A stretch of DNA of 64,000 nt from Hymenobacter negativus (GCF_016056375.1 NZ_JAEDAE010000007.1:124001-188000); one strand, 5' to 3'. Positions 16,526 through 24,830 are shown, counted from the stretch's first letter. The notes: generated from the sequence alone by a model not told the origin. Numbers and translations: made by a program.

Positions 16526-18640
16526 ATGTCGTTTTCGCTATTGATTAACCGTGTTAGAAGCCGCAAGTGGGCGGGCGTATTGGGAGTGCTGGGGTTGGCA
16601 GCTGTCCCGGCCGCTGCTCAGGCCCCGGCCGAAATGCGCTGCCTGATGCTGCCCCTGGAGCCAGCCAGCCGCGCCCGGCAGTCGGCCCTGGTTGTCGAAG
16701 CGCAGGTGCTTGATGCGCGTAGCTTCTGGGATGCCGGTCATCGGCACCTCTTCACGCGGCACCGTCTGCGGGTGTTTTCGCTGCTGAAAGGTCAGGTGGC
16801 CGACACCACCGGCCTCACCGTCCTCACTGAAGGCGGCCGCCTCGGCCTCGACCAGCAAATGCTGACCAATACCCTGCGGCTCACTCCGGGCCAGCAGGGC
16901 GTTTTCTTTCTGAAAGCCGCACCGTGGTCGGGGCTGCCGGCTGGCCCAACGGCCTACACACCAGTGGGCAGCGAGCAGGGTTTCATTCAGTTCAATCCCG
17001 CCGAGGGCACGGCTACTGAGCCGTTCCGCGTTTACAAGGCATTGGATACGGGCTTTTATCAGGAGCTGGCCAGTCTCACAGGGCAGGCGCGGCAGGTGTT
17101 GCAAGCCAACCCGGCACTTGTTAAAGCCACTGCGCCCGTGCACCGCGGTACGGCGGCCCCCACCATCGCCGCGTTTTCGCCCCTGAGCCTGACGGCCGGC
17201 ACCGGGGCCGTGCTCACCATCACCGGCGACGGCTTTGGTAGCACCCGGGGCAGCGGCTTTGTCGAGTTTCGGAACGCCGACGATGGCGGCTCCACCCGCG
17301 TGAAGGCCCGCGACGACGACTATCTGAGCTGGACCAATAACCAAATCCAGGTGCGGGTGCCGTCCACGGCCAGCGGCGGCAGCCCGGTGAGCAGCGGCCA
17401 CCCGGCCGGCTCCGGCCCCGTGCGCGTCACCACTTCCGACCAACTCAATGTGGAAAGTAGCTCGTCCCTTACCATCATCTACGCCCTCACCAATGTGGAG
17501 AGCACCGACGGCAAGCTGCTCCAGCGCCCTAACCACATTGCCCTGAATAATGCCGGCGGTATCACCTTTCACTTCGGCCCCAATTTCACGGCCTCGCCGG
17601 CCGCTGCCTGGCAGCGGGCCCTGGCCACTTGGCGTTGCCAAACGGGTATGAACTGGGACGCGGGCACCCCCAACGCCACCAATACCATTGCCGACGATGG
17701 CCAGAACGTCGTAGCCTTCGACCAGGGGGCCGAGCTTCCTGCCCGCGTATTGGGCCGCACCACCAGCTACTACAAAGGTTGCTATGCGTCCAATGGCGAG
17801 GTAGTATTCTGGGTGAAGGAAATCGACATGCAGTTCGATGACGCCTCGCCTTTTCAGTTTGGGCCGCTCCCGGCTGGCATCAACCAGGTCGATTTCGAGT
17901 CGGTGGCCGTGCACGAGCTGGGCCACGCTCAGCAGCTCAATCACCTCAACCTGCCCCGCGCCGTGATGCACTACGCCCTGAGTGTTGGCCAGACTACCCG
18001 GGTGCTGAACCCGCTTAGCGAAGTAGCCGGTGGCCGACAGGTACTGCGAGTGCGCAGTTTCCGCAACCTGGGCTGCAGCGGCCCGGCCCTGCTGCCGGCC
18101 CCGCTCACCGGCCTGAGCGCCCAGTACGCCGCCGGCACCGGAGCCACCGTTGCCTGGACCACCCGCGACGAGTGCTTTCTGAGCCGTTTTGTGGTGGAGC
18201 GCAGCCTGAGCGGTGATACCACCGCGTGGGAGCAGATTGCCATCGTGGCCCCGCGCCCACCCGCCAGTCAGTACCAGTACGTAGATGCCCAGCCGCCCGG
18301 CGGCCTGCACTACTATCGCCTCCGCCTCCAGCGGCCCGATGGCTCGCTCGACAACGCCGCGCCCGTAGTCCTCAGCTCAGAAAGCGCGAGTGTCAGCATT
18401 TTCCCCAACCCGGTAACCGAGTCCCGGCTGCGCCTCCAATACCCTGCCGCTGCCGATGGCACAGTGATTTTTTGGGTGTTCGACGCGCTGGGCCGCCGCA
18501 TTCTGGCCTCAGCCCAAAATGTGCCCACCGGCCTGAACGTGCTCACCCTGAACCTGCCCGCTACCCGGCCCGGCCTCTATGTGTTGCGCTGGCAGGATGC
18601 ACAAGGCCGCACGGGCAGCCAGAGATTTATCCGCCAATGA
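16526..18640 (+). CDS. Type IX-secreted metzincin-like zinc metalloprotease with IPT/TIG domain
   Basis: A 704-residue secreted protein from the ATG at 16526; the in-frame extension upstream overlaps another gene. After a signal peptide (KWAGVLGVLGLAAVPAAAQ) there is an N-terminal region, then an IPT/TIG immunoglobulin-like domain (PTIAAFSPLSLTAGTGAVLT, GDGFGSTRG; about 212-320). The matrixin-like protease domain follows, with the zinc motif VHELGHAQQLNH and a Met in AVMHYAL that may serve as the Met-turn. A fibronectin-like region and a type A sorting domain (SIFPNPVTESRL to GLYVLRW) end the protein. It probably digests proteins at or outside the cell surface. The presence of two such sorting domains in the window implies a working type IX system elsewhere. 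Confidence 0.87.
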   Translation: MSFSLLINRVRSRKWAGVLGVLGLAAVPAAAQAPAEMRCLMLPLEPASRARQSALVVEAQVLDARSFWDAGHRHLFTRHRLRVFSLLKGQVADTTGLTVLTEGGRLGLDQQMLTNTLRLTPGQQGVFFLKAAPWSGLPAGPTAYTPVGSEQGFIQFNPAEGTATEPFRVYKALDTGFYQELASLTGQARQVLQANPALVKATAPVHRGTAAPTIAAFSPLSLTAGTGAVLTITGDGFGSTRGSGFVEFRNADDGGSTRVKARDDDYLSWTNNQIQVRVPSTASGGSPVSSGHPAGSGPVRVTTSDQLNVESSSSLTIIYALTNVESTDGKLLQRPNHIALNNAGGITFHFGPNFTASPAAAWQRALATWRCQTGMNWDAGTPNATNTIADDGQNVVAFDQGAELPARVLGRTTSYYKGCYASNGEVVFWVKEIDMQFDDASPFQFGPLPAGINQVDFESVAVHELGHAQQLNHLNLPRAVMHYALSVGQTTRVLNPLSEVAGGRQVLRVRSFRNLGCSGPALLPAPLTGLSAQYAAGTGATVAWTTRDECFLSRFVVERSLSGDTTAWEQIAIVAPRPPASQYQYVDAQPPGGLHYYRLRLQRPDGSLDNAAPVVLSSESASVSIFPNPVTESRLRLQYPAAADGTVIFWVFDALGRRILASAQNVPTGLNVLTLNLPATRPGLYVLRWQDAQGRTGSQRFIRQ

Positions 18641-18700
18641 GGGCACGTAGTTCCGGTAATTCGGCGTAATAGCACCGAAATCGAGTTCAATAAAACGACC

Positions 18701-18733
18701 AAACCCCACCGGGCTTAAATCCGACGGGGTTTA
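18701..18733. terminator. Bidirectional terminator between convergent genes
   Basis: AAACCCC..CGG (18701-18712) pairs with CCG..GGGGTTT (18721-18732) around an 8-nt loop. The stem is flanked by A-rich and T-rich ends, and it separates the metalloprotease gene from the convergent acetyltransferase gene. Confidence 0.75.
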
Positions 18734-18756
18734 ATCTTCTCTTGCCACCTCAGGCG

Positions 18757-19287
18757 CTACAAGCTGCGCCCCGTGACCGGCGCGGCTGCGGCCGTTGCCC
18801 GCGGGGCCACCGCGTAGCGGCCGAGCTGGGCCTCGTCCAGGTTGCCGTTCAGCCATTCGTCTTCAATGGTCGCGCCCAGCTTTTTGTAGAAGCCGATGGC
18901 GGGCTCGTTCCAGTTCAGCACCTGCCATTTCAGGCGCACGGCCCCGGTGGCGCGGGCTTCGGCTACCACGGCATCAAACAGCAGCCGGCCCAGGCCGCCG
19001 CGCCGCGCCGCCTCCGTCACCACCAAGTCTTCGAGGTACAGCATCCGGCCCTTCCAGGTGGAGTAAGCCGTGTAAAAAAGTGCCAGCCCGATAATTTCCG
19101 CCGCCTCATTTTCCAGCACGAAAAAGCCGAAAATCGGAGCCGGCCCAAACCCATCGCGCTGCATGGCGGCCAGCGTGTTGGTCACAGCCTCCGGCGCTTT
19201 CTCATACTCGGCCAGCTCCTGAATCAGGCCCAGCACCTGCGGCAAATCAGCTTCCACGCCCCGGCGCAACACAATGTTATTTTCCAT
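18757..19287 (-). CDS. GNAT-family N-acetyltransferase (diamine acetyltransferase-like)
   Basis: A 176-residue GNAT protein. It opens with IVLRRGVEADLPQVLGLIQE. The acetyl-CoA-binding region is LYLEDLVVTEAARRGGLGRL (about 85-104, with the RxxGxG-like RRGGLG loop), and the later NEPAIGFYKKLGA block (about 127-139) is standard. The sequence most resembles spermidine/spermine or thialysine acetyltransferases (SSAT-like), including the early LAEYEKAPEAV stretch. The 15 C-terminal residues are Ala/Arg-rich and probably disordered. It would acetylate a small polyamine-like amine in the cytoplasm; the substrate is inferred only from family resemblance. Confidence 0.85.
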   Translation of the reverse strand: MENNIVLRRGVEADLPQVLGLIQELAEYEKAPEAVTNTLAAMQRDGFGPAPIFGFFVLENEAAEIIGLALFYTAYSTWKGRMLYLEDLVVTEAARRGGLGRLLFDAVVAEARATGAVRLKWQVLNWNEPAIGFYKKLGATIEDEWLNGNLDEAQLGRYAVAPRATAAAAPVTGRSL

Positions 19288-19312
19288 GATAGTCGAATCA
19301 AAAGCAAAAGAA

Positions 19313-19348
19313 ATTGGGCCGCCACCGCCTCAGCAGTAACGGCCCAAT
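19313..19348. repeat. Inverted repeat ATTGGGCCG / CGGCCCAAT
   Basis: Nine-bp perfect arms (19313-19321 and 19340-19348) with an 18-nt loop, just upstream of the acetyltransferase start and downstream of the small lipoprotein gene, both on the minus strand. It may terminate the lipoprotein transcript or act in the acetyltransferase leader. Confidence 0.45.
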
Positions 19349-19416
19349 GAATCGAAAGCAGAAAACCAGCAAATGACCCGAATCAGCGCGTCCACAACCG
19401 GAGGTCAGCGCAGCTA

Positions 19417-19459
19417 AAATCCGTGTAATCCGCGAAAATTCGAGCCAGTCCGTGATTAC
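19417..19459. repeat. Degenerate TCCGTG-type short repeat
   Basis: Three imperfect copies of an (A)ATCCGTGTAATCCGCGAAAA-like word run through this stretch (ATCCGTGTA, ATCCGCGAA, GTCCGTGAT). The end overlaps the lipoprotein stop codon. It is a low-complexity intergenic element of unknown role. Confidence 0.35.
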
Positions 19460-19686
19460 ATCTGCGGCTGCATTTTCTTAATGTCCTCCGTGGCGTTCAC
19501 CGAGTTCAGCTCGCGGAACTGCTCGGGCTGCTTGGCACCCTTAGTGGTGTCGGGAGCAGCGGGCAGCGGGGGCAGGGCGGTGGTGGCGATGTCATCGTCG
19601 CCCTCGGTGGCAGACGGGCCGCACGAAGGCAGCGTGAGCGACAGCAAAGCAGCGGCCAGCAGGCCGGGAAGGAGCGTTTTTTTCAT
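19456..19686 (-). CDS. Small lipoprotein, hypothetical
   Basis: A 76-residue protein with a lipoprotein signal (MKKTLLPGLLAAALLSLTLP, then SCG, lipid Cys 22). It continues into an acidic, Thr/Pro/Ala-rich linker and a charged C-terminus (EQFRELNSVNATEDIKKMQP). The mature part is only about 55 residues and looks unstructured. I recognise no family. Small lipoproteins of this kind are common in Bacteroidota and are probably anchored to a cell-envelope membrane. Confidence 0.65.
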   Translation of the reverse strand: MKKTLLPGLLAAALLSLTLPSCGPSATEGDDDIATTALPPLPAAPDTTKGAKQPEQFRELNSVNATEDIKKMQPQM

Positions 19687-19801
19687 GTGTTGAGAAACGA
19701 ATTCGGGCGCAAGTTACGCACGCCCGGCGGGTTGCGATACGAAAATATTGCGCAAGCGGCCGAAGCCCCGGTCAGCAAAAACGCCAGATATTTGCCCGCC
19801 C

Positions 19802-20569
19802 ATGCCCGTCTCTCTCTCCGTCGTCATCATCACCTTCAACGAAGCGGCCAACATTGCCCGCTGCCTCCAGGCCCTGGGCGACGTGGCCGACGACGTGCTC
19901 GTAGTCGATTCCTTCTCCACCGATGCTACTGTGGAAATCTGCCGCCAGCACGGCGCGCGCGTCCTCCAGCACGCCTTTGCCGGCTACGTCGAGCAGAAAA
20001 ACTACGCCACCAGCCAGGCGAAATTCGACCATGTTCTGCAGCTCGACGCCGACGAAGTCCTGACCGAGGAGTTGCGCCAGTCCATCCGTCAGACCAAGCA
20101 AAACTGGCAGCACGCCGCCTACTCGCTGGCCCGCCTCACCAACTACTGCGGCCACTGGGTGCGCCACGGCGGCTGGTATCCCGACCGCAAGCTGCGCCTC
20201 TACGACCGCCGCCTGGGCCGCTGGACTGGCCTGCTCCTGCACGAAAAATTCGAAGTGGACCCCGGCCAGACCACCGCTTCGCTCCTGGGCGATGCCCTGC
20301 ACTACAGCTACCACAGCATTGCGCAGCACGTCAGCCAGCTCAACAAGTTCACCAGCATCACGGCTCAGGAGCTGGCCCTGCGCGGCCGGACCAACGTCAA
20401 CCTGTTCCACCTGCTGCTCAAGCCGCTCTGGAAATTCGTGCACGGCTACTTCTTCCGCTTGGGCTTTCTCGATGGTTTCGCGGGCCTGTGCATCGCCGGC
20501 ATCTCGGCCTGGGGCGTGTTCCTAAAATTTGCTAAGCTGAAAACCCGCACCGAACAAGCCGAAGCATGA
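19802..20569 (+). CDS. Glycosyltransferase family 2, WaaE/LgtF-like (LPS core)
   Basis: A 255-residue GT-A glycosyltransferase using the ATG at 19802. It begins LSVVIITFNEAANIARCLQA, has the nucleotide-binding strand VLVVDSFSTDATVEIC and the metal-binding DxD-like LDADEVLTEELR motif. The acceptor-side region includes YPDRKLRLYDRR and LHEKFEV. These features match the WaaE/KdtX (LgtF) type that adds glucose to the inner core of lipopolysaccharide. A C-terminal hydrophobic region (about 215-240) may associate with the membrane. It overlaps the next gene by four bases (ATGA), a family 9 glycosyltransferase, consistent with a two-gene LPS-core unit. Confidence 0.88.
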   Translation: MPVSLSVVIITFNEAANIARCLQALGDVADDVLVVDSFSTDATVEICRQHGARVLQHAFAGYVEQKNYATSQAKFDHVLQLDADEVLTEELRQSIRQTKQNWQHAAYSLARLTNYCGHWVRHGGWYPDRKLRLYDRRLGRWTGLLLHEKFEVDPGQTTASLLGDALHYSYHSIAQHVSQLNKFTSITAQELALRGRTNVNLFHLLLKPLWKFVHGYFFRLGFLDGFAGLCIAGISAWGVFLKFAKLKTRTEQAEA

Positions 20570-21618
20570 GCCCGGAAAACCTCTTCACCTTTCTAGTCTC
20601 CCGCACCGATGCCATCGGCGACGTGGTGCTGACTCTACCGGTATGCGGGCGGCTCAAGCAGCTGTTTCCCGGCTGTCGGGTGGTGCTCATCGGCCGCACC
20701 TATACCGCGCCCGTGGCCGCCGCCTGCCCGTGGGTCGATGATTTTCTGAATTTGGATGAGTTGGTGAAGCTATCCGAAACAGCTCAGGTGGAAACCCTTC
20801 GCGCCTACTCCGCTGCTGCTATCATTCACGTCTTCCCCAACAAAACCCTCGCCCGTCTCGCCCAAAAGGCCAAAATCCCCCTGCGCATTGGCACCCGCAA
20901 CCGCTGGCAGCATTGGCTCACCTGCAACCGGCTGGTGGCCCTCAGCCGCCGCCACTCGCCCCTGCACGAAGCCCAGCTGAATCCCAAGCTGCTCCAGCCG
21001 CTGGGCGATGCTTCCGAGCCTTCATTAGCCGAAATAACGCATCTGGTACGCCTGCATGCTACCGAACCGCTGGCAGACATCTGGCGAGAAAGGCTGAACC
21101 AACGTCGTCCGGGCCAACTAAACATCATTCTTCACCCGCGCAGTCGAGGAAGCGCCCGCGAGTGGGGCTTAGAAAACTATGCTCGGCTCGCTCAAATATT
21201 ACACATGGCTGGTCACCGTGTTTTTATCACTGGTACAGCAGCTGAAGGTGAGGAGTTAGGCCCATGGATGAAAGCCTACGCCATGTTTATTACCGATAAC
21301 CTTACTGGCTTGTTGAGCCTGCCGCAGTTCATCGCCTTTATCGCCGCCGCCGATGGCCTCGTGGCCGGCAGCACCGGTCCGCTGCACCTGGCCGCCGCGC
21401 TGGGCCGCCACGCGCTGGGTCTGTACCCGCCCATCCGGCCCATGCACCCCGGCCGCTGGGCCCCGTTGGGCAAGCACGCCGAATTCATGGTCTTCGACAA
21501 GCCCAATTGCGACGACTGCCGCCAGCAGCCCGCCGCCTGCACCTGCATCCGGGCCATCGAAGCGGCCGCGGTGGCGGCGCGGGTAGCCGCCTGGCAGCCG
21601 TTACCAGTCGAACAATAA
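20566..21618 (+). CDS. Glycosyltransferase family 9 (heptosyltransferase-like)
   Basis: A 350-residue GT-B protein. The N-terminal strand and loop SRTDAIGDVVLTLPVCGRLK (about 12-31) and the C-terminal nucleotide-sugar site (ADGLVAGSTGPLHLAAALGR, about 260-279) are typical of ADP-heptose:LPS heptosyltransferases. In Bacteroidota the donor may be another sugar. The C-terminus has a cysteine cluster (CDDCRQQPAACTC) resembling that of some family 9 proteins. It is translationally coupled to the upstream LPS-core glycosyltransferase. It should act on the cytoplasmic face of the inner membrane during core assembly. Confidence 0.87.
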   Translation: MSPENLFTFLVSRTDAIGDVVLTLPVCGRLKQLFPGCRVVLIGRTYTAPVAAACPWVDDFLNLDELVKLSETAQVETLRAYSAAAIIHVFPNKTLARLAQKAKIPLRIGTRNRWQHWLTCNRLVALSRRHSPLHEAQLNPKLLQPLGDASEPSLAEITHLVRLHATEPLADIWRERLNQRRPGQLNIILHPRSRGSAREWGLENYARLAQILHMAGHRVFITGTAAEGEELGPWMKAYAMFITDNLTGLLSLPQFIAFIAAADGLVAGSTGPLHLAAALGRHALGLYPPIRPMHPGRWAPLGKHAEFMVFDKPNCDDCRQQPAACTCIRAIEAAAVAARVAAWQPLPVEQ

Positions 21619-21905
21619 ATGCTATTTGGCGGCGAACAATAGCCGATTCGTCTAGTTAGTTTGCGGCTTATGTGCCGTAGCGCAACCTAGCAGACGCTGC
21701 AATCCGTACATCGGGCAATGCGCCGCACGTTGCGCCTCGCTACTTTTGGCTCTTACCGGGCCGCCGGTAGCGTCGCGCAACGGGCGGCTTTGGCATGAAG
21801 CAACTCGGCCACCCTCCTTTCCGAGTAGCCTTATGTGCTAATACTGTTGTCATAATCCCCCATTCCTTCGTAGGTTTCGGCCTGCAATTTCCCCCGCCCA
21901 CCTGT

Positions 21906-22550
21906 ATGAGCGATTCCCCCGAACGGGTAAAACTAAGCAAAGAGGAAAAAGACCGGCGCTTCCAGGCCGAGCTCATGCCCGTGCTCGACCCGCTCTACAA
22001 TTTTGCCTACCGCCTCACCCTCGACGAGGATGATGCCAACGATTTGGTGCAGGAAACCTACCTCAAAGCGTACCGCTTCTTCGAGTACTTTGAGCCCGGT
22101 ACCAACGCCAAGGCTTGGCTGTTTCGTATTCTCAAGAATTCGTTTATCAACGACTTCCGCAAGAAAAGCAAGCAGCCCGCCAAAGTCGACTACAGCGAAA
22201 TAGAGGGCTACTACAACCCCGACGATGTGGAGGCCGAAGGCGAAATCGGCGCTTCCTCGTCCGATATGCGTCAGCAGTCGGCCCGCGACCTGATTGGCGA
22301 CGAAGTAGCCAGTGCGCTAAATTCTTTGCCGGTCGATTTCCGTACCGTCATCATCCTCTGCGACCTCGAAGGGTTTACCTACGAGGAAATGGCCAAAGTG
22401 CTTGATATTCCGATTGGTACGGTGCGGTCGCGCCTGCACCGGGCCCGCAATTTTCTCAAGGATAAGCTGGAGAAATACGCTCAGTCGATGGGCTATGGCA
22501 ATGATGCAATCGACGACGACACGGAACTAACCGGGGCCGAGAATAATTAA
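21906..22550 (+). CDS. RNA polymerase sigma factor, ECF (RpoE-like)
   Basis: A 214-residue sigma factor from the ATG at 21906; an in-frame start at 21795 would add 37 residues without family support. Region 2 is LYNFAYRLTLDEDDANDLVQ with YLKAYRFF and AWLFRILKNSFINDFRKKSK (about 24-85). Region 4 is ALNSLPVDFRTVIILCDLEG with YEEMAKVLDIPIGTVRSRLH (about 135-185). The acidic linker between them and an acidic tail (DDDTELTGAENN) are notable. A small zinc-motif protein 72 bp downstream is the likely anti-sigma partner. The target regulon cannot be read from this window. Confidence 0.93.
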   Translation: MSDSPERVKLSKEEKDRRFQAELMPVLDPLYNFAYRLTLDEDDANDLVQETYLKAYRFFEYFEPGTNAKAWLFRILKNSFINDFRKKSKQPAKVDYSEIEGYYNPDDVEAEGEIGASSSDMRQQSARDLIGDEVASALNSLPVDFRTVIILCDLEGFTYEEMAKVLDIPIGTVRSRLHRARNFLKDKLEKYAQSMGYGNDAIDDDTELTGAENN

Positions 22551-22622
22551 CGTCTTCATCAGGGACGCATTATTCTCGACTACCTACTTCATTGCTTCTC
22601 ACCCCTTTCCTGCGTTTCAATT

Positions 22623-22913
22623 ATGAACCAATCTGCTACTAAAGAAACCAATACGTCGGCCCCCATTTTGGCTAATGGCCCCGACTGCGAACGAGTGAAT
22701 ACTGTACTAGACCAACTCATCGAAGGCCAGCATCTGACCGCTGAGGACGAAGATTACCTCTACGACCACGCCACGGACTGCTCGCCCTGCTTCGACGACA
22801 TCGAAAAGCAGCGCGTATTCATCGGTTTTTTGAACCAGCGCGTTACCCGGCAGCCCATTCCGGCTACCCTCCACGATGCCATTTTGGCCCGTGTAGGTGC
22901 GCAAATGGCCTAA
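22623..22913 (+). CDS. Small putative zinc anti-sigma protein
   Basis: A 96-residue soluble protein with the motif H-x3-C-x2-C (HATDCSPC, about residues 52-59), the core of ZAS-type zinc anti-sigma domains. Helices precede it (RVNTVLDQLIEG, AEDEDYLYDHA) and follow it (KQRVFIGFLNQRV). There is no transmembrane segment, so it would be a cytoplasmic, possibly redox-sensitive anti-sigma factor. It follows the ECF sigma gene in the same direction and precedes gmk by 18 bp. The pairing is inferred from motif and position. Confidence 0.7.
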   Translation: MNQSATKETNTSAPILANGPDCERVNTVLDQLIEGQHLTAEDEDYLYDHATDCSPCFDDIEKQRVFIGFLNQRVTRQPIPATLHDAILARVGAQMA

Positions 22914-22931
22914 TACCGGTAGCTTTGCGTG

Positions 22932-23516
22932 ATGCAAGGCAAAATCATTGTGTTTTCGGCCCCTTCGGGCGCTGGCAAAACCACCATCGTGCACCGCCTC
23001 ATGGACCGGTTGCCCGAGCTTAGCTTTTCCATTTCCGCCTGCACCCGCGACCGCCGCGGCCGGGCCGAAGTGAACGGCAAGGACTACCATTTCATCTCCG
23101 TTCAGGACTTTCAGGACAAAATCCGCAACGACGAGTTTGTGGAGTGGGAGGAAGTGTACGAGGGCGCCTTCTACGGCACCCTGAAGTCCGAAATCGAACG
23201 CATCTGGGACAATGGCAAGCACGCCATTCTCGATGTAGACGTGAAAGGTGGCCTCAGCATCAAGGAGTTTTACAAGGACCGGGCGCTGGCAATTTTCGTC
23301 CGTCCGCCGTCCATCGAAGTTCTGGAGCAGCGCCTGCAGGCCCGCGCCACCGACTCGCAGTCCAGCATTTCTTCGCGGATATACAAGGCCAATTTCGAAT
23401 TGGGCTTCGAAAGCCGCTTCGATGTGACTGTCGTCAACGACAACCTCGACGAAGCCACCGACCACGCCGAAAAGCTGGTGCGCCAGTTCATCAGCGGCGA
23501 GCCGGCCATCGTATGA
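22932..23516 (+). CDS. gmk: Guanylate kinase
   Basis: A 194-residue guanylate kinase that phosphorylates GMP and dGMP with ATP. The P-loop is FSAPSGAGKTTIV (Ser12-Gly13-Ala14-Gly15-Lys16-Thr17). The GMP-binding block is DYHFISVQDFQDKIRNDEFV with WEEVYEGAFYGTLKSEIE, and the lid carries RLQARATDSQSSISSRI. I take the ATG at 22932 rather than the GTG immediately before it. It overlaps nadD by four bases. A TAGCTTTG box ends 5 bp before the start codon, which would imply an almost leaderless transcript if real. Confidence 0.95.
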   Translation: MQGKIIVFSAPSGAGKTTIVHRLMDRLPELSFSISACTRDRRGRAEVNGKDYHFISVQDFQDKIRNDEFVEWEEVYEGAFYGTLKSEIERIWDNGKHAILDVDVKGGLSIKEFYKDRALAIFVRPPSIEVLEQRLQARATDSQSSISSRIYKANFELGFESRFDVTVVNDNLDEATDHAEKLVRQFISGEPAIV

Positions 23517-24079
23517 GCGGCCGCCGGATAGGCCTGCTATTCGGCTCGTTCAATCCCGTGCACGTCGGCCACCTCATTCTGGCCGAGCACTTTGCCACGC
23601 GCACCGATTTGGCCGAAGTCTGGCTTGTTGTCACGCCCCACAATCCCTTCAAAGCCGCCGCCGACCTGCTGCCCGATACCCGGCGCCTGCACCTCGTGCA
23701 GCTCGCCATTGCCGGCAATCCGCGCCTGCGCGCCGAGGACATCGAATTCGGCCTGCCGCGCCCCAGCTACACCATCGCCACACTCGATGCCCTGCGCTTG
23801 CGCCACCCCACGCATGATTTTGTGCTCCTGATGGGCAGCGACAATCTCCCTGGCCTGCCGCGTTGGCACGAATCTGCCCGCCTGTTGGCCGAGGTCGATA
23901 TCTACGTTTATCCCCGGCCCGGCTCGCCCAGCCCCGATTTAGCGCCCTTTCCCCGCGTTCAGGTGATGGCTGCGCCGTTGCTGGATATCTCCGCCACTTA
24001 CATCCGCGAAAGCCTGCGCGCCGGCCGTAGCATTCGCTACCTCGTGCCCGCCGCCGTCGAAGCCAAGTTAGTAAAGTAG
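23513..24079 (+). CDS. nadD: Nicotinate-nucleotide adenylyltransferase
   Basis: A 188-residue nucleotidyltransferase of NAD biosynthesis that joins nicotinate mononucleotide to ATP. The T/HxGH-type site is GLLFGSFNPVHVGHLILAEH (residues 7-26), the substrate loop holds TPHNPFKAA, and the C-terminal ISATYIRESLRAG is the ISxTxxR motif. Its ATG overlaps the gmk stop codon (ATGA), so the two nucleotide enzymes are coupled. A strong terminator follows. Confidence 0.94.
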   Translation: MSGRRIGLLFGSFNPVHVGHLILAEHFATRTDLAEVWLVVTPHNPFKAAADLLPDTRRLHLVQLAIAGNPRLRAEDIEFGLPRPSYTIATLDALRLRHPTHDFVLLMGSDNLPGLPRWHESARLLAEVDIYVYPRPGSPSPDLAPFPRVQVMAAPLLDISATYIRESLRAGRSIRYLVPAAVEAKLVK

Positions 24080-24116
24080 AACGGTTCCGCGCAGCACTGC
24101 TGGAAATACAAGCCAC

Positions 24117-24149
24117 AAAAAAGCCCGACGATAATTCGCCGGGCTTTTT
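24117..24149. terminator. Bidirectional intrinsic terminator (nadD / frr)
   Basis: AAAAAGCCCG..CGA pairs with TCG..CGGGCTTTTT around a short AT-rich loop. A- and T-runs on both sides let it end both the rightward gmk-nadD and the leftward pyrH-frr transcripts. Confidence 0.88.
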
Positions 24150-24168
24150 CGTTTTTAATCAGACTAAA

Positions 24169-24732
24169 TCAGATGGTCATAATCTCCGATTCTTTCTTGC
24201 TGAGGACTTTTTCAACCTCGGCAATGTAAGAATCCGTCGTTTTCTGCACTTTCTCTTCGGCGCTCTTCACGGCATCTTCCGAAGCACCTTCCTTCAGCAG
24301 CTTGCGCAGCGACTCGTTCACGTCCTTGCGGATGCCGCGTACCCGCACCTTGCCGGCTTCCGATTCGTTTTTGGCTTGCTTCACCAGGTCGCGGCGGCGC
24401 TCTTCCGTCATCGCCGGGATGTTGAGCCGTACCCCTTCCGCATCAGAAACCGGGCTTAGGCCCAGGTCACTGTTCCGGATGGCCTTGGTTACTTCGCTAA
24501 TCATGTTTTTCTCCCAAGGCTTGATGAACAGCGAGCGAGCATCCGGCGTCGAGATATTGGCAATCTGCGCAATGGGGGTAGGCGTGCCGTAGTAATCCAC
24601 CCGAACGCCGTCGAGCATTGTCGGCGAGGCTTTGCCCGCCCGGATGCGGCTCATTTCCACGTTTACGTGCGCCAGCGCTTTGCTCATCGACTCGGCGAGC
24701 TCATCAAGATAAAACTGAATTTCTTCGTCCAT
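24169..24732 (-). CDS. frr: Ribosome recycling factor
   Basis: A 187-residue protein that, with EF-G, splits post-termination ribosomes. Family blocks are MSKALAHVNVEMSRIRAGKA (about 15-34), the beta-rich head YYGTPTPIAQIANIS, LNIPAMTEERRRDLVKQAK and the long C-terminal helices. The ATG at 24730-24732 is chosen. The gene follows pyrH on the minus strand, a widespread pairing, across a 98-bp spacer that contains a low-complexity inverted repeat. Confidence 0.96.
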   Translation of the reverse strand: MDEEIQFYLDELAESMSKALAHVNVEMSRIRAGKASPTMLDGVRVDYYGTPTPIAQIANISTPDARSLFIKPWEKNMISEVTKAIRNSDLGLSPVSDAEGVRLNIPAMTEERRRDLVKQAKNESEAGKVRVRGIRKDVNESLRKLLKEGASEDAVKSAEEKVQKTTDSYIAEVEKVLSKKESEIMTI

Positions 24733-24748
24733 TTTTGGAAGTGTTGAA

Positions 24749-24812
24749 TTTTGAGGGTTGAATGTTGAATGATGTTGAGTTGGGGGTTGAAAGAGGTATG
24801 CAACCCTCAAAA
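24749..24812 (-). repeat. Low-complexity inverted repeat in the pyrH-frr spacer
   Basis: TTTTGAGGGTTG (24749-24760) is the exact complement of CAACCCTCAAAA (24801-24812), 40 nt apart. The loop is filled with TTGAATG/TTGAGTTG words. In the leftward mRNA it would form a 12-bp stem about 17 nt before the frr start codon. Confidence 0.6.
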
Positions 24813-24830
24813 CTTAACAGTCAAAACTTC

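Noticed and set aside
16538..18310. A 590-codon minus-strand open frame
   Set aside because: Antisense to the metalloprotease gene, which has a signal peptide, a zinc site and a sorting domain. High GC keeps the reverse frame open; the translation has no recognisable motif.
22920..22927. TAGCTTTG box immediately before gmk as a promoter
   Set aside because: It fits TAnnTTTG, but no TTG lies about 19 bp upstream and it would leave almost no leader. Not listed as a promoter, only mentioned under gmk.
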